From assembly GCA_027623815.1 (NCBI GenBank), contig JAQBUV010000011.1, positions 1-45,725 on the forward strand: a DNA stretch of 45,725 nt, read 5' to 3'. This document shows, in pieces, positions 33,732 to 43,164 of this stretch. The translations under genes were made by a program, and so were the position numbers. A model generated the notes under the pieces. It saw only the letters and a list, made by a program, of their open reading frames with translations, searched no databases and was not told the DNA's origin. The DNA comes from Casp-Chloro-G3 sp002816715. GTDB taxonomy: Bacteria; Chloroflexota; Dehalococcoidia; Lucifugimonadales; UBA3495. Numbering within the stretch: the first letter of the stretch is position 1; each line of letters begins with the position of its first letter.

Positions 33732-34670
33732 ATGTATTCGCAAATGCTGGTGCCCTTGGACGGTTCTGAATTTTCTGAACGGGTTCTCCCTTATGCCCGC
33801 CTGCTAGCCAAAGGCTTAGGCTGTCCCATCGAATTGTTGCGTGTCATGGACCCAGTTGTCGAGAACCGCGCTGACTCAGCCCACGGACTCTATCCCCATC
33901 GGGTTGCCGAAAGCGAAAAGAGCCACCTGGAGGACTATCTGAATGAGCAGTCGAGAACATTAAGGGCTGAAGGGCTGAAAGTTTCTACCGCCGTGCATGA
34001 AGGCAACCCTGCTTCAGAGATTATCAGTGAAGCCGAAACGCACGAGAATGGGTTGATCGCGATGGCAACCCACGGCCGTTCCGGCATCACTCGCTGGTTG
34101 ATGGGTAGTGTCGCGAACAAAGTCCTTCAGGGGAGTTCTGCTCCTTTGCTGCTGGTCAGGAGCGGTCAGCAATCTGGCGTGGATGAAGAATTGATCCTGA
34201 AGACGGTAATTGTCCCATTGGACCGGTCCCCAATGGCGGAGCAGGCTCTATCCCATGCGGCGGCTCTGGCCAAAGCACTGAATCTGAGAGTGGCCCTGGC
34301 GTGGGTCTTTCCGATGATTGAAGGTCATTACACCGACATCGGTTACGGAGGCACAACCTACGGCGTTGCCCCATTTGGGGAGATTTCCAGAGAAGTTGAA
34401 ACTGAGGCCCGCAAGTACTTCGTTGGAGTCCAAGAGGACCTCCAAAACCAGGGGATTTCCGATGTGGAAGTGCATCTATTGTGGGGGCATGCGGCTGGAT
34501 CTATTGTGGACTTGGCCCGCGATACTCCGAATAGTCTGGTGGTTTTAACCACCCACGGGTTTTCTGGGCCAAGCCGCTGGATCATGGGAAGCGTTGCCGA
34601 CCAGATCGTGCGCCAAGCGGGAGAACCGGTATTACTGATCAGAGCAAGTGGGCTACCAGGGAACGGGTAG
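33732..34670 (+). CDS. Tandem-domain universal stress protein (UspA family)
   Basis: A 312-residue protein with two Usp domains (about 1-145 and 155-308). Each ends with a nucleotide-binding-type loop: ATHGRSGITRWLMGS (112-126) and TTHGFSGPSRWIMGS near the C-terminus, of the HG-x9-GS ATP-binding type. Each is followed by the PLLLVR or PVLLIR strand. Such proteins help cells survive starvation or oxidative stress; targets are unknown. A strong palindrome lies just upstream and may control it. Confidence 0.9.
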   Translation: MYSQMLVPLDGSEFSERVLPYARLLAKGLGCPIELLRVMDPVVENRADSAHGLYPHRVAESEKSHLEDYLNEQSRTLRAEGLKVSTAVHEGNPASEIISEAETHENGLIAMATHGRSGITRWLMGSVANKVLQGSSAPLLLVRSGQQSGVDEELILKTVIVPLDRSPMAEQALSHAAALAKALNLRVALAWVFPMIEGHYTDIGYGGTTYGVAPFGEISREVETEARKYFVGVQEDLQNQGISDVEVHLLWGHAAGSIVDLARDTPNSLVVLTTHGFSGPSRWIMGSVADQIVRQAGEPVLLIRASGLPGNG

Positions 34671-34806
34671 GGGCGGCTAAGACGATTTATTCTCCCAATC
34701 AGATATAGTTTGTCCAAGAGCATTTTTGTTGGTAAACTTGCCGGGACAGGGAGGAGCCAATTTCCTGTCCATACCCTGAGCCACAAACTGTATTTGAGGA
34801 GGATTC

Positions 34807-35433
34807 ATGATATACGAATTGAGAACCTATACGCTCAAGCCAGGAAAAGTCGCTGAATTTGAAGAGCGATTTGCCAAGAGGTTGCCTTTCCGCGAAAAGC
34901 ACTCCAAGCTGGGCGCTTTCTGGCACACCGAGTTCGGCCCGCTGAACCAGGTCATTCATGTATGGCCCTTTGAAGATTTGCAACACCGACAGGATGTCCG
35001 CGACGCGATGTCGCAGGACACGGATTTGCAGGCAATGCGCGGCACCGACCTGATTGCAAACCAGGAGTCTGAGATATATATCCCGGCCCCCTTCATGCGC
35101 CCAATGGGCGGCGACCAGGCGCTGGGCAACATCTACGAAATGCGCAGCTACACCTTTCTACCCGGCGCAATGCCGGGGTTGGTGGAGAGTTGGGGCAAGG
35201 CGATTCCACAGCGTGAAGAGTATTCCCCCTTGGCCGCCGGTATGTTTACCGAATTGGGCGGCTTGAACAAATGGGTGCACATTTGGCCCTACGAGAGCAT
35301 GGCCGACCGGGACCGAGTCCGCGCAGAGACTCGTCGGGCTGGCGTATGGCCTCCGGGCGGCGCCTACCGGGATTCGATGGTCAAGCAGGAGAACAAGCTG
35401 CTGATCCCCGCGGCGTTCTCACCAATGCATTAA
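34807..35433 (+). CDS. Tandem NIPSNAP-family protein
   Basis: A 208-residue protein with two NIPSNAP (ferredoxin-like) domains. The first starts MIYELRTYTLKPGKVAEFEE (residues 1-20). The second, near residue 106, has NIYEMRSYTFLPGAMPGLVE. Both contain the later LGAFWHTEFGPLNQVIHVWPF-type segment with the conserved H-WP motif. NIPSNAP proteins are small, often dimeric, and occur beside monooxygenase genes, but their biochemical role is poorly known. GGAGG precedes the ATG. It lies on its own between Usp and a terminator. Confidence 0.88.
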   Translation: MIYELRTYTLKPGKVAEFEERFAKRLPFREKHSKLGAFWHTEFGPLNQVIHVWPFEDLQHRQDVRDAMSQDTDLQAMRGTDLIANQESEIYIPAPFMRPMGGDQALGNIYEMRSYTFLPGAMPGLVESWGKAIPQREEYSPLAAGMFTELGGLNKWVHIWPYESMADRDRVRAETRRAGVWPPGGAYRDSMVKQENKLLIPAAFSPMH

Positions 35434-35466
35434 CCCGATATAAATCGGGACATAGACCATAAGTTA

Positions 35467-35502
35467 AAGATGGCCCTCAGAAATTTGTCTGAGGGCCATC
35501 TT
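35467..35502 (+). terminator. Terminator after the NIPSNAP gene
   Basis: AAGATGGCCCTCAG (35467-35480) pairs perfectly with CTGAGGGCCATCTT (35489-35502) around an 8-nt loop, 33 nt past the stop codon, followed by a short T-containing stretch. Confidence 0.85.
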
Positions 35503-35505
35503 GTT

Positions 35506-36041
35506 GCCAGGGGTTCGTCATATCGATTCTTGAGAAATTACGGTGCAGATCTAACTTGACGACCTCTGCGAATAACACCCGAACCAGGTTCCCCCACCTA
35601 ACTAGCAGCCGCCCCACTAATGTGAGCACAACAGGATACCCCAGGATAACTTCTCTCCAATTCGAACGACCCCCGGCTTTTTCTGGTACTATCCACAGCG
35701 CGTCATAGATGGCAGACTTGGTCTTCTAGTAGTCTTTGCCATCGAACGGGAGTTGTACCCCTTGATGATGAAAATGTGCCTGTGATTCACTTCCAATTAG
35801 TCAGGGTGTTTAGAAATTGGAACACTAACCGAACTGACTCTGGACAGGAGACCGAGAGAATTGCGTAATTTGTATCTGAATTGTTAAGATTGGGGTGAAT
35901 GTGGCCCCAAGTTGTCCCAAAGAAACAGACTATTCCCACACAGCCCAGATTCTTGTATGGCGGTGTTGGTTGCCAGATTCAGGGTTCTGAAGTGCAACAA
36001 AGGTCTAGCATGAACCAAGGCGTATTCGGGGTTGAGGTACG
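35506..36041. other. Intergenic stretch without recognised genes
   Basis: About 530 nt upstream of the secreted protease gene. No convincing reading frame, RNA or repeat is seen. A GAGGT ribosome binding site lies just before the ATG at 36042. The length leaves room for regulatory DNA, but no motif could be assigned. Confidence 0.5.
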
Positions 36042-38858
36042 ATGAAGCGAACCATATCACTGCTTTTTATAGCGGTAGCGGCATTAATCCTGGGCACAGC
36101 AGGAATCAGCATTGCCCAGGGAACGCCACCCACGAACTCTCCGGCGAAAGCCCTCTCCAAAGTTCCGACCATAGTCATGAACACGGTTGACCAACTCGAA
36201 AAAGGAGAACCGTTGGCTTCCCCATGGCTGGTCCAGTCAAGCTTAGATGGCCGGCTCAGGCTAGAATTCCACTCCGCTAACGCGGTTGGTGATTCCGAAA
36301 AGGAAGACCTGGAAAAATTAGGCGCTTCCATCGAAAAAAGCTCCGGCGATATTCTTTGGACGCAGGGCGCACCTCCGGGTTTGGGCGTGATCGCCGCTTG
36401 GGTGCCCTATCAACAGGTTGACGCAGCTGCCCGACTTCCGTGGGTCGTCGCGATAACGCCGGTGGAGGAAAATACGCCTGACGCAGGATCCTCACTAAGT
36501 GAGGGTGTAGATTTGCACAACGCCGCCATTCTTCACGGTCTGGGAATCGACGGCGCTGGGGTGACGGTGGGCGTTATCTCCGATGGCGTTACTAATATCG
36601 TTGCTGCCCAAAACTCAGGAGACCTACCCCAGGCCGTCAATGTCTTAAACGCGGGTATCGGCGACGAGGGAACCGCTATGCTGGAGATAGTCCACGACAT
36701 GGCCCCCGGAGCCGACCTGATTTTCTATGCCACCGGCGGCGGTATTGTGAACCATCTAGAAGCCCGGAATGCTCTGATGTTAGCTGGGGCGGATGTAATC
36801 GTCGAAGACATACCTTTCGACCTTGAGCCGGTGTTTCAGCAAGGTACGGTGGCCCAGAATGGAGACGCGTTGGCAGCGGCCGGAATTTCCGTCCATTCTT
36901 CGGCAGGCGACACTGGGAACACCCACGCCGCCCGGGTTCTTGCATTGCCGGTACCGTTGGCGGAGGCTGACGTAACCGGATTTACTAACTGCGATGCCAA
37001 TTTCCTTAACGCTAATTCCAGAGTCGTTGACATTGATCCAGGTCCAGGCACGTCTTTTGATGTAACGCTGGACGGTAACGCCTTCTTTACGCTGCAATGG
37101 AGCGAGCCAAGGGCCATTTTCCCCACCGCTGGGGCGGGCGGGTTTACCGATCTTGACCTCTACCTGATGAATGAAGCAGGGAACGAATGCTTGTCAGCCA
37201 GCAATACTGGACAACAGTTTGGCCAAGGCGACACTATTGAAACCATTTCCGCTCCCTTCGGGGCCGGTACCAGGGTAAAAATCGTGGTGGTTTTTCACCA
37301 AAATCTGGGAGATCCGCCAATACCAACCATTGACCTGCGCTGGCGGGGAGCGACCGCGATCGATCCACCAACCAGGGCCGGCAGCATCAACCCAAACGCC
37401 AACTATACTGGTCTGGCCACTTCATCCGGCGCGGCCAACGCTGGGCCCGGTGGTTCTACTAACCCATCGCTGGCTGGCTTAGAGGGTTTTAGCAGCGGCG
37501 GGCCAATCACGCTGGGTCTGACGACGGTATGCTCTAACGGATACCCTTGCAGCTTTCTCAACCAAGGCACGGAACCGGTACTCGGGCCTGGGTTGAACAA
37601 CTTTGACAGCCCCAACTGGACGGCGGCCGACGGCGTTTCTGTAAGCGGGGCCGGTGGCTTTGGCTCAGGTACCTGTCCGGCAGCCAACCTGGGCGATTGC
37701 CGGTTCTTCGGGACATCAGCGGCGGCTCCCCACGCCGCCGGGGCAGCGGCCTTGCTATTGGATGCTGACCCGTCCCTGACCCCAGCCGCCATTAACTCGA
37801 CCCTGGGGAATACCGCGTTCGATATTGGCGCTGCTGGCTTCGATCTCGAAAGTGGGTTCGGTATATTGCAGGTTGACGCAGCCGTCAAATCGTTGAACGC
37901 TATCAGTATCGACAGTGGCCCTTCTGGCAACCCGAACCCGGTCGACTCTTCGTTTCCAGCCAATTTATCGGTAAGCGCAAGCGACATTATTGGTCTGCCG
38001 CTTAGTTACAGTTGGTCGGCCAATTGCCTGTCCCTAGCTGACAACGGGAGTTTTGACGATGCGGAGATAGCAAATCCGGTTTGGACCGCGCCAGCTAATG
38101 GTGCAGTATCTCAGCAGGATTGCCAGATCGACGTAACCGTGACCGACGGTTTGGGCAACTCAAACACCGGCATCTTGGTCCTGTCAGTCAACGGGACGCC
38201 CGTAAACCTTAAAGCCGATATTTCATTTGATTCGTTCAGGGACAAGACCAACGGCGCCGCCGAGATTGCGATCTCCGTCAACAGGGTCTTTGACATCGCC
38301 ACTAACATCGATGTACCGGCCCAGCTGGTCGGTTTCCATTCCCAGTTGTCCTACAATGGTAGCTGTGTCAAAGTCCTCGGCTTCCGTACGGTGGACATCC
38401 CTATCACTGACAGCAATATCGACAACACCGGCGGGGTGGCCAGCTTCGACGGGTTATCTCTTGATGGAGTGCCAGTGCCCGCCGACCTGGGCCACGTCCG
38501 CACCAGACTGATGGGTAGCAACCAGCTACCCTGTTCCCTGGGGATGCAGATCACATCTCTCACCGATGTTGACGACAACCCAATCCTAACTCCCAACACG
38601 CTAACCCATGAGTTTTTGCGGGGCGATGCCCTGGCTGACGGTGTAATTAGCATCACCGACGCGCTCTTCATAGCCCAGTACCTGGTGGGTCTACGGAGCG
38701 AATGCACCACGTTGGTGGCCAACACCTGCCTCCACTCGGTTAATGCCGCCAGCGTCAAGCAGGATGGAGCATTCGACCAGAAGACCATTGCCGACGCCCT
38801 GTTCATTGCTCAGTATCTGGTCGGGTTGAGGGACGAGTCCTACAACCTGATTCAATAG
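36042..38858 (+). CDS. Secreted subtilase-fold (S8) protease with cohesin-like and dockerin modules
   Basis: A 938-residue exported protein. A signal peptide (1-26) is followed by a prodomain-like region and a subtilase fold (about 155-620). It has GVTVGVISDGV (D181), DEGTAMLEIVHDMAPGAD and the nucleophile motif GTSAAAPHAAGAAALLL (S559). The catalytic His position reads Glu (E209), and the oxyanion position in SSAGDTG is Asp (D290), so the active site looks Glu/Asp/Ser rather than Asp/His/Ser. An Ig/PKD-like region (about 625-720), a cohesin-like domain (about 726-850) and a C-terminal type I dockerin (860-938) follow. The dockerin has two DALFIAQYLVGLR repeats. It may assemble with a surface or secreted partner. 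Confidence 0.83.
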   Translation: MKRTISLLFIAVAALILGTAGISIAQGTPPTNSPAKALSKVPTIVMNTVDQLEKGEPLASPWLVQSSLDGRLRLEFHSANAVGDSEKEDLEKLGASIEKSSGDILWTQGAPPGLGVIAAWVPYQQVDAAARLPWVVAITPVEENTPDAGSSLSEGVDLHNAAILHGLGIDGAGVTVGVISDGVTNIVAAQNSGDLPQAVNVLNAGIGDEGTAMLEIVHDMAPGADLIFYATGGGIVNHLEARNALMLAGADVIVEDIPFDLEPVFQQGTVAQNGDALAAAGISVHSSAGDTGNTHAARVLALPVPLAEADVTGFTNCDANFLNANSRVVDIDPGPGTSFDVTLDGNAFFTLQWSEPRAIFPTAGAGGFTDLDLYLMNEAGNECLSASNTGQQFGQGDTIETISAPFGAGTRVKIVVVFHQNLGDPPIPTIDLRWRGATAIDPPTRAGSINPNANYTGLATSSGAANAGPGGSTNPSLAGLEGFSSGGPITLGLTTVCSNGYPCSFLNQGTEPVLGPGLNNFDSPNWTAADGVSVSGAGGFGSGTCPAANLGDCRFFGTSAAAPHAAGAAALLLDADPSLTPAAINSTLGNTAFDIGAAGFDLESGFGILQVDAAVKSLNAISIDSGPSGNPNPVDSSFPANLSVSASDIIGLPLSYSWSANCLSLADNGSFDDAEIANPVWTAPANGAVSQQDCQIDVTVTDGLGNSNTGILVLSVNGTPVNLKADISFDSFRDKTNGAAEIAISVNRVFDIATNIDVPAQLVGFHSQLSYNGSCVKVLGFRTVDIPITDSNIDNTGGVASFDGLSLDGVPVPADLGHVRTRLMGSNQLPCSLGMQITSLTDVDDNPILTPNTLTHEFLRGDALADGVISITDALFIAQYLVGLRSECTTLVANTCLHSVNAASVKQDGAFDQKTIADALFIAQYLVGLRDESYNLIQ

Positions 38859-38911
38859 TCAAAACCAAGTTTTAAACGACTAAGACATCCAGGCATTGGT
38901 TTCGCCGACAG

Positions 38912-39595
38912 CTACTGGGATATTCCGGGCATCCGCTTTCGGTCTAGCCAGAAAGCTAATGCGGCAAATATGAAGTAGGCAATCAGGGCCGTTATGCCCA
39001 ACTGCAATACGCCGGTTTCCGGTGGGGTTGGCTGAAAAACATTGAAGGCGTTAAGCAGCAGCATAAAGGCTACGAACCCGATCATCCCGTACTTGGTGAA
39101 CCTGGTCGTGCCTCCGCTGGCTCGCAAATAAAGCAAGAGACCAGCCAGCACCATTACCGCCTCGACGGCATAGGTACCGATGGCGCTGTACCACAATCCG
39201 AATCCCAGTTTGGGGAGGCCACCGTCAATCAGGGGCATGTCGGGAGTATGCGAAACTACATCCAGCACCCAATGGGAAAAGACGGCCAGAGCGACCACCA
39301 ACCCAATTCTGTTTCTGTTGACGCTTTCCCCCGCCGGGATCATCCTGATCACGAAGTAGGCCAAAACGCTGGCCGCCGCTGCTCCCAGCAGCCCATGACT
39401 GAAGGGAACGAAATCTAACCGCAATGGCGATGCCTCAGTAAAACCCGGGATGATGCTGACCTTCTCAATCCCGACAATAGCCAGCGGGAAAAATATAATA
39501 TCGGCTAGCTGAGCCGCCAGGAAAAGAACCCCGAGCGACGCCCGGGGTTCCGTCTTTTTGAGGGCCAGCGCTACCGCGTAATGTCCAATGAACAT
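38912..39595 (-). CDS. Predicted membrane-bound metal-dependent hydrolase (YdjM/DUF457-like)
   Basis: A 227-residue membrane protein with the N-terminal FIGHYAVALALKK (His-containing), AAQLADIIFF, a second motif FVPFSHGLLG and VFSHWVLDVVSHTPDMPL. These His/Asp clusters resemble the YdjM/DUF457 family of putative membrane metal hydrolases. About six hydrophobic segments are seen. Function is unknown. GGAGGG precedes the ATG. It converges on the secreted protease gene. Confidence 0.75.
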   Translation of the reverse strand: MFIGHYAVALALKKTEPRASLGVLFLAAQLADIIFFPLAIVGIEKVSIIPGFTEASPLRLDFVPFSHGLLGAAAASVLAYFVIRMIPAGESVNRNRIGLVVALAVFSHWVLDVVSHTPDMPLIDGGLPKLGFGLWYSAIGTYAVEAVMVLAGLLLYLRASGGTTRFTKYGMIGFVAFMLLLNAFNVFQPTPPETGVLQLGITALIAYFIFAALAFWLDRKRMPGISQ

Positions 39596-39681
39596 ACCAC
39601 CCTCCAGACGATGATCGGCTATAGAGCAGTCGACTAGTAACGTGTCAACCCTGGAATGACAGTTATTAAACTGGGATGCCT

Positions 39682-39781
39682 AGACCCCTTCTCCCTTGAT
39701 GGGCGAAGGCTGGGATGAGGGGGATACCCATCACCTCAATCCTCTCCCACAAGCGGAGAGGAAGCTAGCATTCAAAACTCG
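39682..39781. repeat. Interspersed palindromic repeat, copy C
   Basis: The clearest copy of the family: CCCCTTCTCCCTTGATGGGC, later ATCCTCTCCCACAAGCGGAG and GAGGAAGCTAGC. Its right end matches the inverted copy A at 24243-24340. It lies between the membrane hydrolase and cupin genes. Confidence 0.65.
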
Positions 39782-39794
39782 ATCGATACGGTAA

Positions 39795-40133
39795 TTAATC
39801 TTCCAGATGAATGGTAGCGGTCACCCTAGGCTCGTCGCCCACCACCCGGGTGGTGTGCCCACTGCCGGTAGTGTCCTCGGCCAGATTAACGTCGCCAGGG
39901 CCCAGAAGTTGAGTGGAACCGTCGCGGAATCCGATTTCCGCCCCACCGGAAAGGGTGATGATGTACTGACGCCTGGGCGCGGTGTGCCAGTCGCTAAAAC
40001 GTCCCGGAGGTGAGGCCCGAAAGACCACGCCTTTAGCGCTGTGCAGATTGGTTAGGTCGGGCGCCGACGCCAGATCGACTTCCTCCATGTGGGATGCGCC
40101 ATCATCGCCGGAATACAATCTGAAAATAGCCAT
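39795..40133 (-). CDS. Small cupin-fold protein
   Basis: A 112-residue single-domain cupin. The core has a metal-site-like DWHTAPRRQYIITLSGGAEIGF followed by LLGPGDVNLAEDTTGSGHTTR, matching the two cupin motifs in outline (His, then Gly-Asp and His). Many small cupins bind a metal and small acids or act as enzymes or sensors; the function here is unknown. GGAGGAG precedes the ATG at 40133, which is preferred to a TTG one codon upstream. Confidence 0.78.
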   Translation of the reverse strand: MAIFRLYSGDDGASHMEEVDLASAPDLTNLHSAKGVVFRASPPGRFSDWHTAPRRQYIITLSGGAEIGFRDGSTQLLGPGDVNLAEDTTGSGHTTRVVGDEPRVTATIHLED

Positions 40134-40275
40134 CAAACTCCTCCTGCCAAATACATGTACGTTCAGTAGACCCAGACCTTCTGGATTAGGCAGATTGTAC
40201 CTTCTAGTCTGGCCGGGTTCAATCTATGCTTTCGTAGCCATCTTCACAAACGTGGTTAGCGAGGCTACCCCCTCA

Positions 40276-40305
40276 TTGACTGATTGCATTCTTAGTTGGT
40301 AGTTT
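40276..40305 (+). promoter_or_regulatory. Possible promoter of the monooxygenase-RidA pair
   Basis: A -35 box TTGACT (40276-40281) is followed after 18 bp by TAGTTT (40300-40305), about 70 nt before the monooxygenase start. Confidence 0.35.
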
Positions 40306-40376
40306 AGAAGCTATCCTGGGGCAGAACCTAGAGCAACCGCTAAACCGGACAGTCTTTACTCAGTGAGGTGCAGGCC

Positions 40377-41444
40377 ATGAAGTTCGGCATATTCGACCAC
40401 CTGGAGCGTCGGCGGGACGTTCCCCTGGACCAGCAATATCGAGACCGCCTCGAGTTGGTGGCTCAAGCTGACCAGTCTGGTTTTCACTGCTACCACGTGG
40501 CTGAGCATCACCATTCGCCGCTGTGCCTGGCTCCCAGTCAAGCGGTATACCTGGCGGCGGTGGCGCAGCACACCCAACGTCTGCTCTTCGGACCGCTGGT
40601 CTACGTCCTGCCGCTGCACCACCCAGTACGGCTGCTGGAAGAGATCAGCATGGTGGATAATTTGAGCGATGGCCGGTTCCAGATCGGCATTGGTCGAGGT
40701 ACTGGCGGCGGTCAAGAGTTCGCCATGTGGGGCGGCAATCCCGACGAGAACAACCAACGCTTCGATGAGACCTTCCAGATTTTAATGCGGGGACTGACCA
40801 GCGATTTCCTATCTTTCGAGGGCAAATATTTTCAGCTTCGTGATCTGTGGATGGAGCTTAAGCCAAAGCAGAAGCCTTACCCACCCTTCTGGTACGCGGG
40901 AAATCCAGTGAACGCCGGGAAATACGGCGGTAACTTCATCTGCTTCGGCTCCATCGCTGAGTTGCCAGATATTGCTGCCCAATACCTGGCAAGCTGGGAG
41001 CAGCAGATCAGGGAGAACGACCCCGCACTGCCCCATGTGGCTCAGCCTCTCTACGGTGCCCGGATGATGTTCTACCTGGCCGCCACTGACCAGGAGGCCA
41101 AGGAGCGGGCCAGGGCAGCATACCAGGTTTATTCAGGAAACTACGCCAAGCCGGTACCCGCCGGGGCGGTGGCCCAACCCAGACCGGCCGGGCCGCGCAA
41201 TATATACTCGCCTGGAGCGGCCGATTTCGACACGGCCAGGGAATGGGAGCGGGTGGTTGTCGGGTCACCCCAGACCGTTAGGGAACACGTGCAGAAATAC
41301 GTTGAGGATAGCGGATGCAACTATCTGGTCGCCTCTTTTCAGTGGGGAGACATCACCCACGAGGAAGCCTCGCAGTCTATGGAAGCGTTTGCCAACGAGA
41401 TAATGCCGCAGTTCAGCGACGTTTCAATCCCTAGTCACGCTTAA
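40377..41444 (+). CDS. LLM-class flavin-dependent oxidoreductase
   Basis: A 355-residue luciferase-like monooxygenase. Family segments are MKFGIFDHLERRRDVPLDQQY, GFHCYHVAEHHHSPL (about 34-48), LFGPLVYVLPLHHPVRLLEEI and GRFQIGIGRGTGGGQEF (about 98-114). The barrel and C-terminal EIMPQFS are complete. The ATG at 40377 has GAGGT upstream. It is followed after 12 nt by a RidA gene, so the two form a small operon. RidA proteins remove reactive enamine or imine products, which would fit a step after oxidation of an N-containing compound. Confidence 0.88.
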   Translation: MKFGIFDHLERRRDVPLDQQYRDRLELVAQADQSGFHCYHVAEHHHSPLCLAPSQAVYLAAVAQHTQRLLFGPLVYVLPLHHPVRLLEEISMVDNLSDGRFQIGIGRGTGGGQEFAMWGGNPDENNQRFDETFQILMRGLTSDFLSFEGKYFQLRDLWMELKPKQKPYPPFWYAGNPVNAGKYGGNFICFGSIAELPDIAAQYLASWEQQIRENDPALPHVAQPLYGARMMFYLAATDQEAKERARAAYQVYSGNYAKPVPAGAVAQPRPAGPRNIYSPGAADFDTAREWERVVVGSPQTVREHVQKYVEDSGCNYLVASFQWGDITHEEASQSMEAFANEIMPQFSDVSIPSHA

Positions 41445-41456
41445 TACGGAGGGAAA

Positions 41457-41852
41457 ATGCCAGGAAAACGACGCTCGGTTCACGTAGAGGGAGTAGAACA
41501 TGGCGCGCCAATTCCAATGGGAGCGGTGGTGGGCAACATGCTGTTTTCCAGCGGCATCGCGGGCATCGACCCAGCCACCGGCACGGCTCCGGCAGACCTG
41601 GGCCGACAGTGCGAGCTGGCCTTTGCCAACATGCAGACTCTGGTGGAAAACGCCGGTGGCACTATCGAAGCAATTGGCGTGATGAAAGTATACTTGAAAG
41701 ACCGCAGCCAACGGGACGCGGTCAACCGTCCCTGGCTAGAAATGTTCCCCGACGAGAACAACCGCCCGGCGAGGCACACAATCCAGTACGATGCCTTTCC
41801 GCCGGGGGTGCTGGTGCAGCTAGAGATTATTGCGGTGCTGGGCCAACAATAG
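41457..41852 (+). CDS. RidA/YjgF family protein
   Basis: A 131-residue Rid-family deaminase fold. Conserved elements are LFSSGIAGIDPATG (about 29-42), the QCELAFANMQTLVENAGG helix, VMKVYLKD and the substrate-binding arginine in RPARHTIQ (R106). A C-terminal VLVQLEIIAVL strand follows. The arginine is the residue typical of imine/enamine deaminases. GGAGGG precedes the ATG. It follows the flavin monooxygenase by 12 nt and is probably co-transcribed. Confidence 0.88.
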   Translation: MPGKRRSVHVEGVEHGAPIPMGAVVGNMLFSSGIAGIDPATGTAPADLGRQCELAFANMQTLVENAGGTIEAIGVMKVYLKDRSQRDAVNRPWLEMFPDENNRPARHTIQYDAFPPGVLVQLEIIAVLGQQ

Positions 41853-41905
41853 TGTTTTAGAGAATCTGAAACCGGCCATACGTGGTTCGACGAATCCAGT
41901 CAGAT

Positions 41906-42925
41906 TCAGCGCAGCTTTAGCTCGTACTGGAAGCCTTGGGCTATTCCGAGCTCCGGCATTGGCGGCTGTTCCTTGGCCCGATAGCGATAGCTATCGCCCG
42001 GGTTCCCCTTGGGGCCGATGGTGCCCCGCAGCAGGCCCAAGCCTTCAGCCTCCATCTCCACCACGTCACCTGGCTGTAGGAACCGCGCCGACTCGATGCC
42101 TTTGCGGATGGCCTCACCGATAGAACCGCCACCGACTGTCCCGCACCCCAGCACGTCGCCCGGTACGATGCGACTGTCCTTGGATGCCCGTTCCACCATT
42201 GCTCCCCAAGTGTGGTAGGCAAGGCCACCGTCGCTGTCCTTAACCCAGAAGTCTCCGTTGACCTTGGCTGAGCATTTAATTTGCAGCCGACCGTCTTTTA
42301 AATATGAGGCCATTTCATCTGTGGTGACCAACCAAGGGCCTAGAGAAGATGCCGTGTCCTTTCCTTTGGCTGGGCCTAGCCCCACGGCGCTCTCGTCGCG
42401 CTGCAAGTCTCGACTGCTCCAGTCGTTGAAGATGCAGAAGCCCGCGATGTAGTCCAGAGCCTCGGACTCAGGGACGTTGCGGCCCTCACGACCGATGACA
42501 CACGCTATTTCCAATTCGTAGTCCAGCATTTCCGCCGCTGAAGGATAGGGAATGGTTTCGTCGGGGCCGTAGATGCATAGGGGGTTGGAGAAGTAGAAAA
42601 TTGGCATGCGGTACCAGGCTTCCTCCCGCTGCCGAGTTCCCTGGGCGGTGGCGTGTTCCTCGAAGATCATAAAGTCGCGCACCGTTGGCGGTTGCAGAAT
42701 CGGAGCGAGCAGGCGCACGTTGCTAAACCCAAATCTGAGGGTATTGGAACTGGTTTCCAGCGCTTCAGCGACCCGTTCCACGGCAGACGCTCCGGTTTCC
42801 AGCAACGCCTGGACATCCCGCAGCGGCTGCCTAAAACCTAGCAACTCGGTCACATCCACCACCTGCTCGTTTCGAAGGACGCCGCAACGGGGCCCGGCTC
42901 CGGTGTCGTAGGTTACCAACTTCAT
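41906..42925 (-). CDS. Fumarylacetoacetate hydrolase family protein
   Basis: A 339-residue FAH-fold enzyme, longer than the one at 24410. An N-terminal domain (about 1-100) precedes the catalytic domain, with RDFMIFEEHATAQGTR, YELEIACVIGREGRN (acidic metal ligands), FCIFNDWSSRDLQRDE and a C-terminal PGDVLGCGTVGGGSIGEAIRKG ending in RFLQPGDVVEMEAEGLG. Such enzymes hydrolyse or isomerise acylpyruvate-type intermediates. GAGGAG precedes the ATG. It converges on the RidA gene. Confidence 0.88.
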   Translation of the reverse strand: MKLVTYDTGAGPRCGVLRNEQVVDVTELLGFRQPLRDVQALLETGASAVERVAEALETSSNTLRFGFSNVRLLAPILQPPTVRDFMIFEEHATAQGTRQREEAWYRMPIFYFSNPLCIYGPDETIPYPSAAEMLDYELEIACVIGREGRNVPESEALDYIAGFCIFNDWSSRDLQRDESAVGLGPAKGKDTASSLGPWLVTTDEMASYLKDGRLQIKCSAKVNGDFWVKDSDGGLAYHTWGAMVERASKDSRIVPGDVLGCGTVGGGSIGEAIRKGIESARFLQPGDVVEMEAEGLGLLRGTIGPKGNPGDSYRYRAKEQPPMPELGIAQGFQYELKLR

Positions 42926-43164
42926 ACTGCTCCTCGCTTTTCTCTCATTTGGTCAGGGTTAATCTTGATGGGTTTTATTGATTGGATTAGACTAGGGCCA
43001 GGTAGATTGGGTTGTCAAGAGAAACGCACTGGCCTCACGACAACGCCAAGAAGGCAGTCCAGCATGTTTCTTTCATGTCCGGTTCGCGCCGCTTCACAAC
43101 TGCAGCACATCCGGCAAATACTCTAGGGGAGTCTAGTGTTGGCCCAAATTTGTAAAGGAAGACG

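Noticed and set aside
41862..41907. Inverted pair GAATCTGA/TCAGATTC between RidA and the FAH-fold gene
   Set aside because: Only 8 bp with a 30-nt loop and overlapping a stop codon; too weak to call a terminator.
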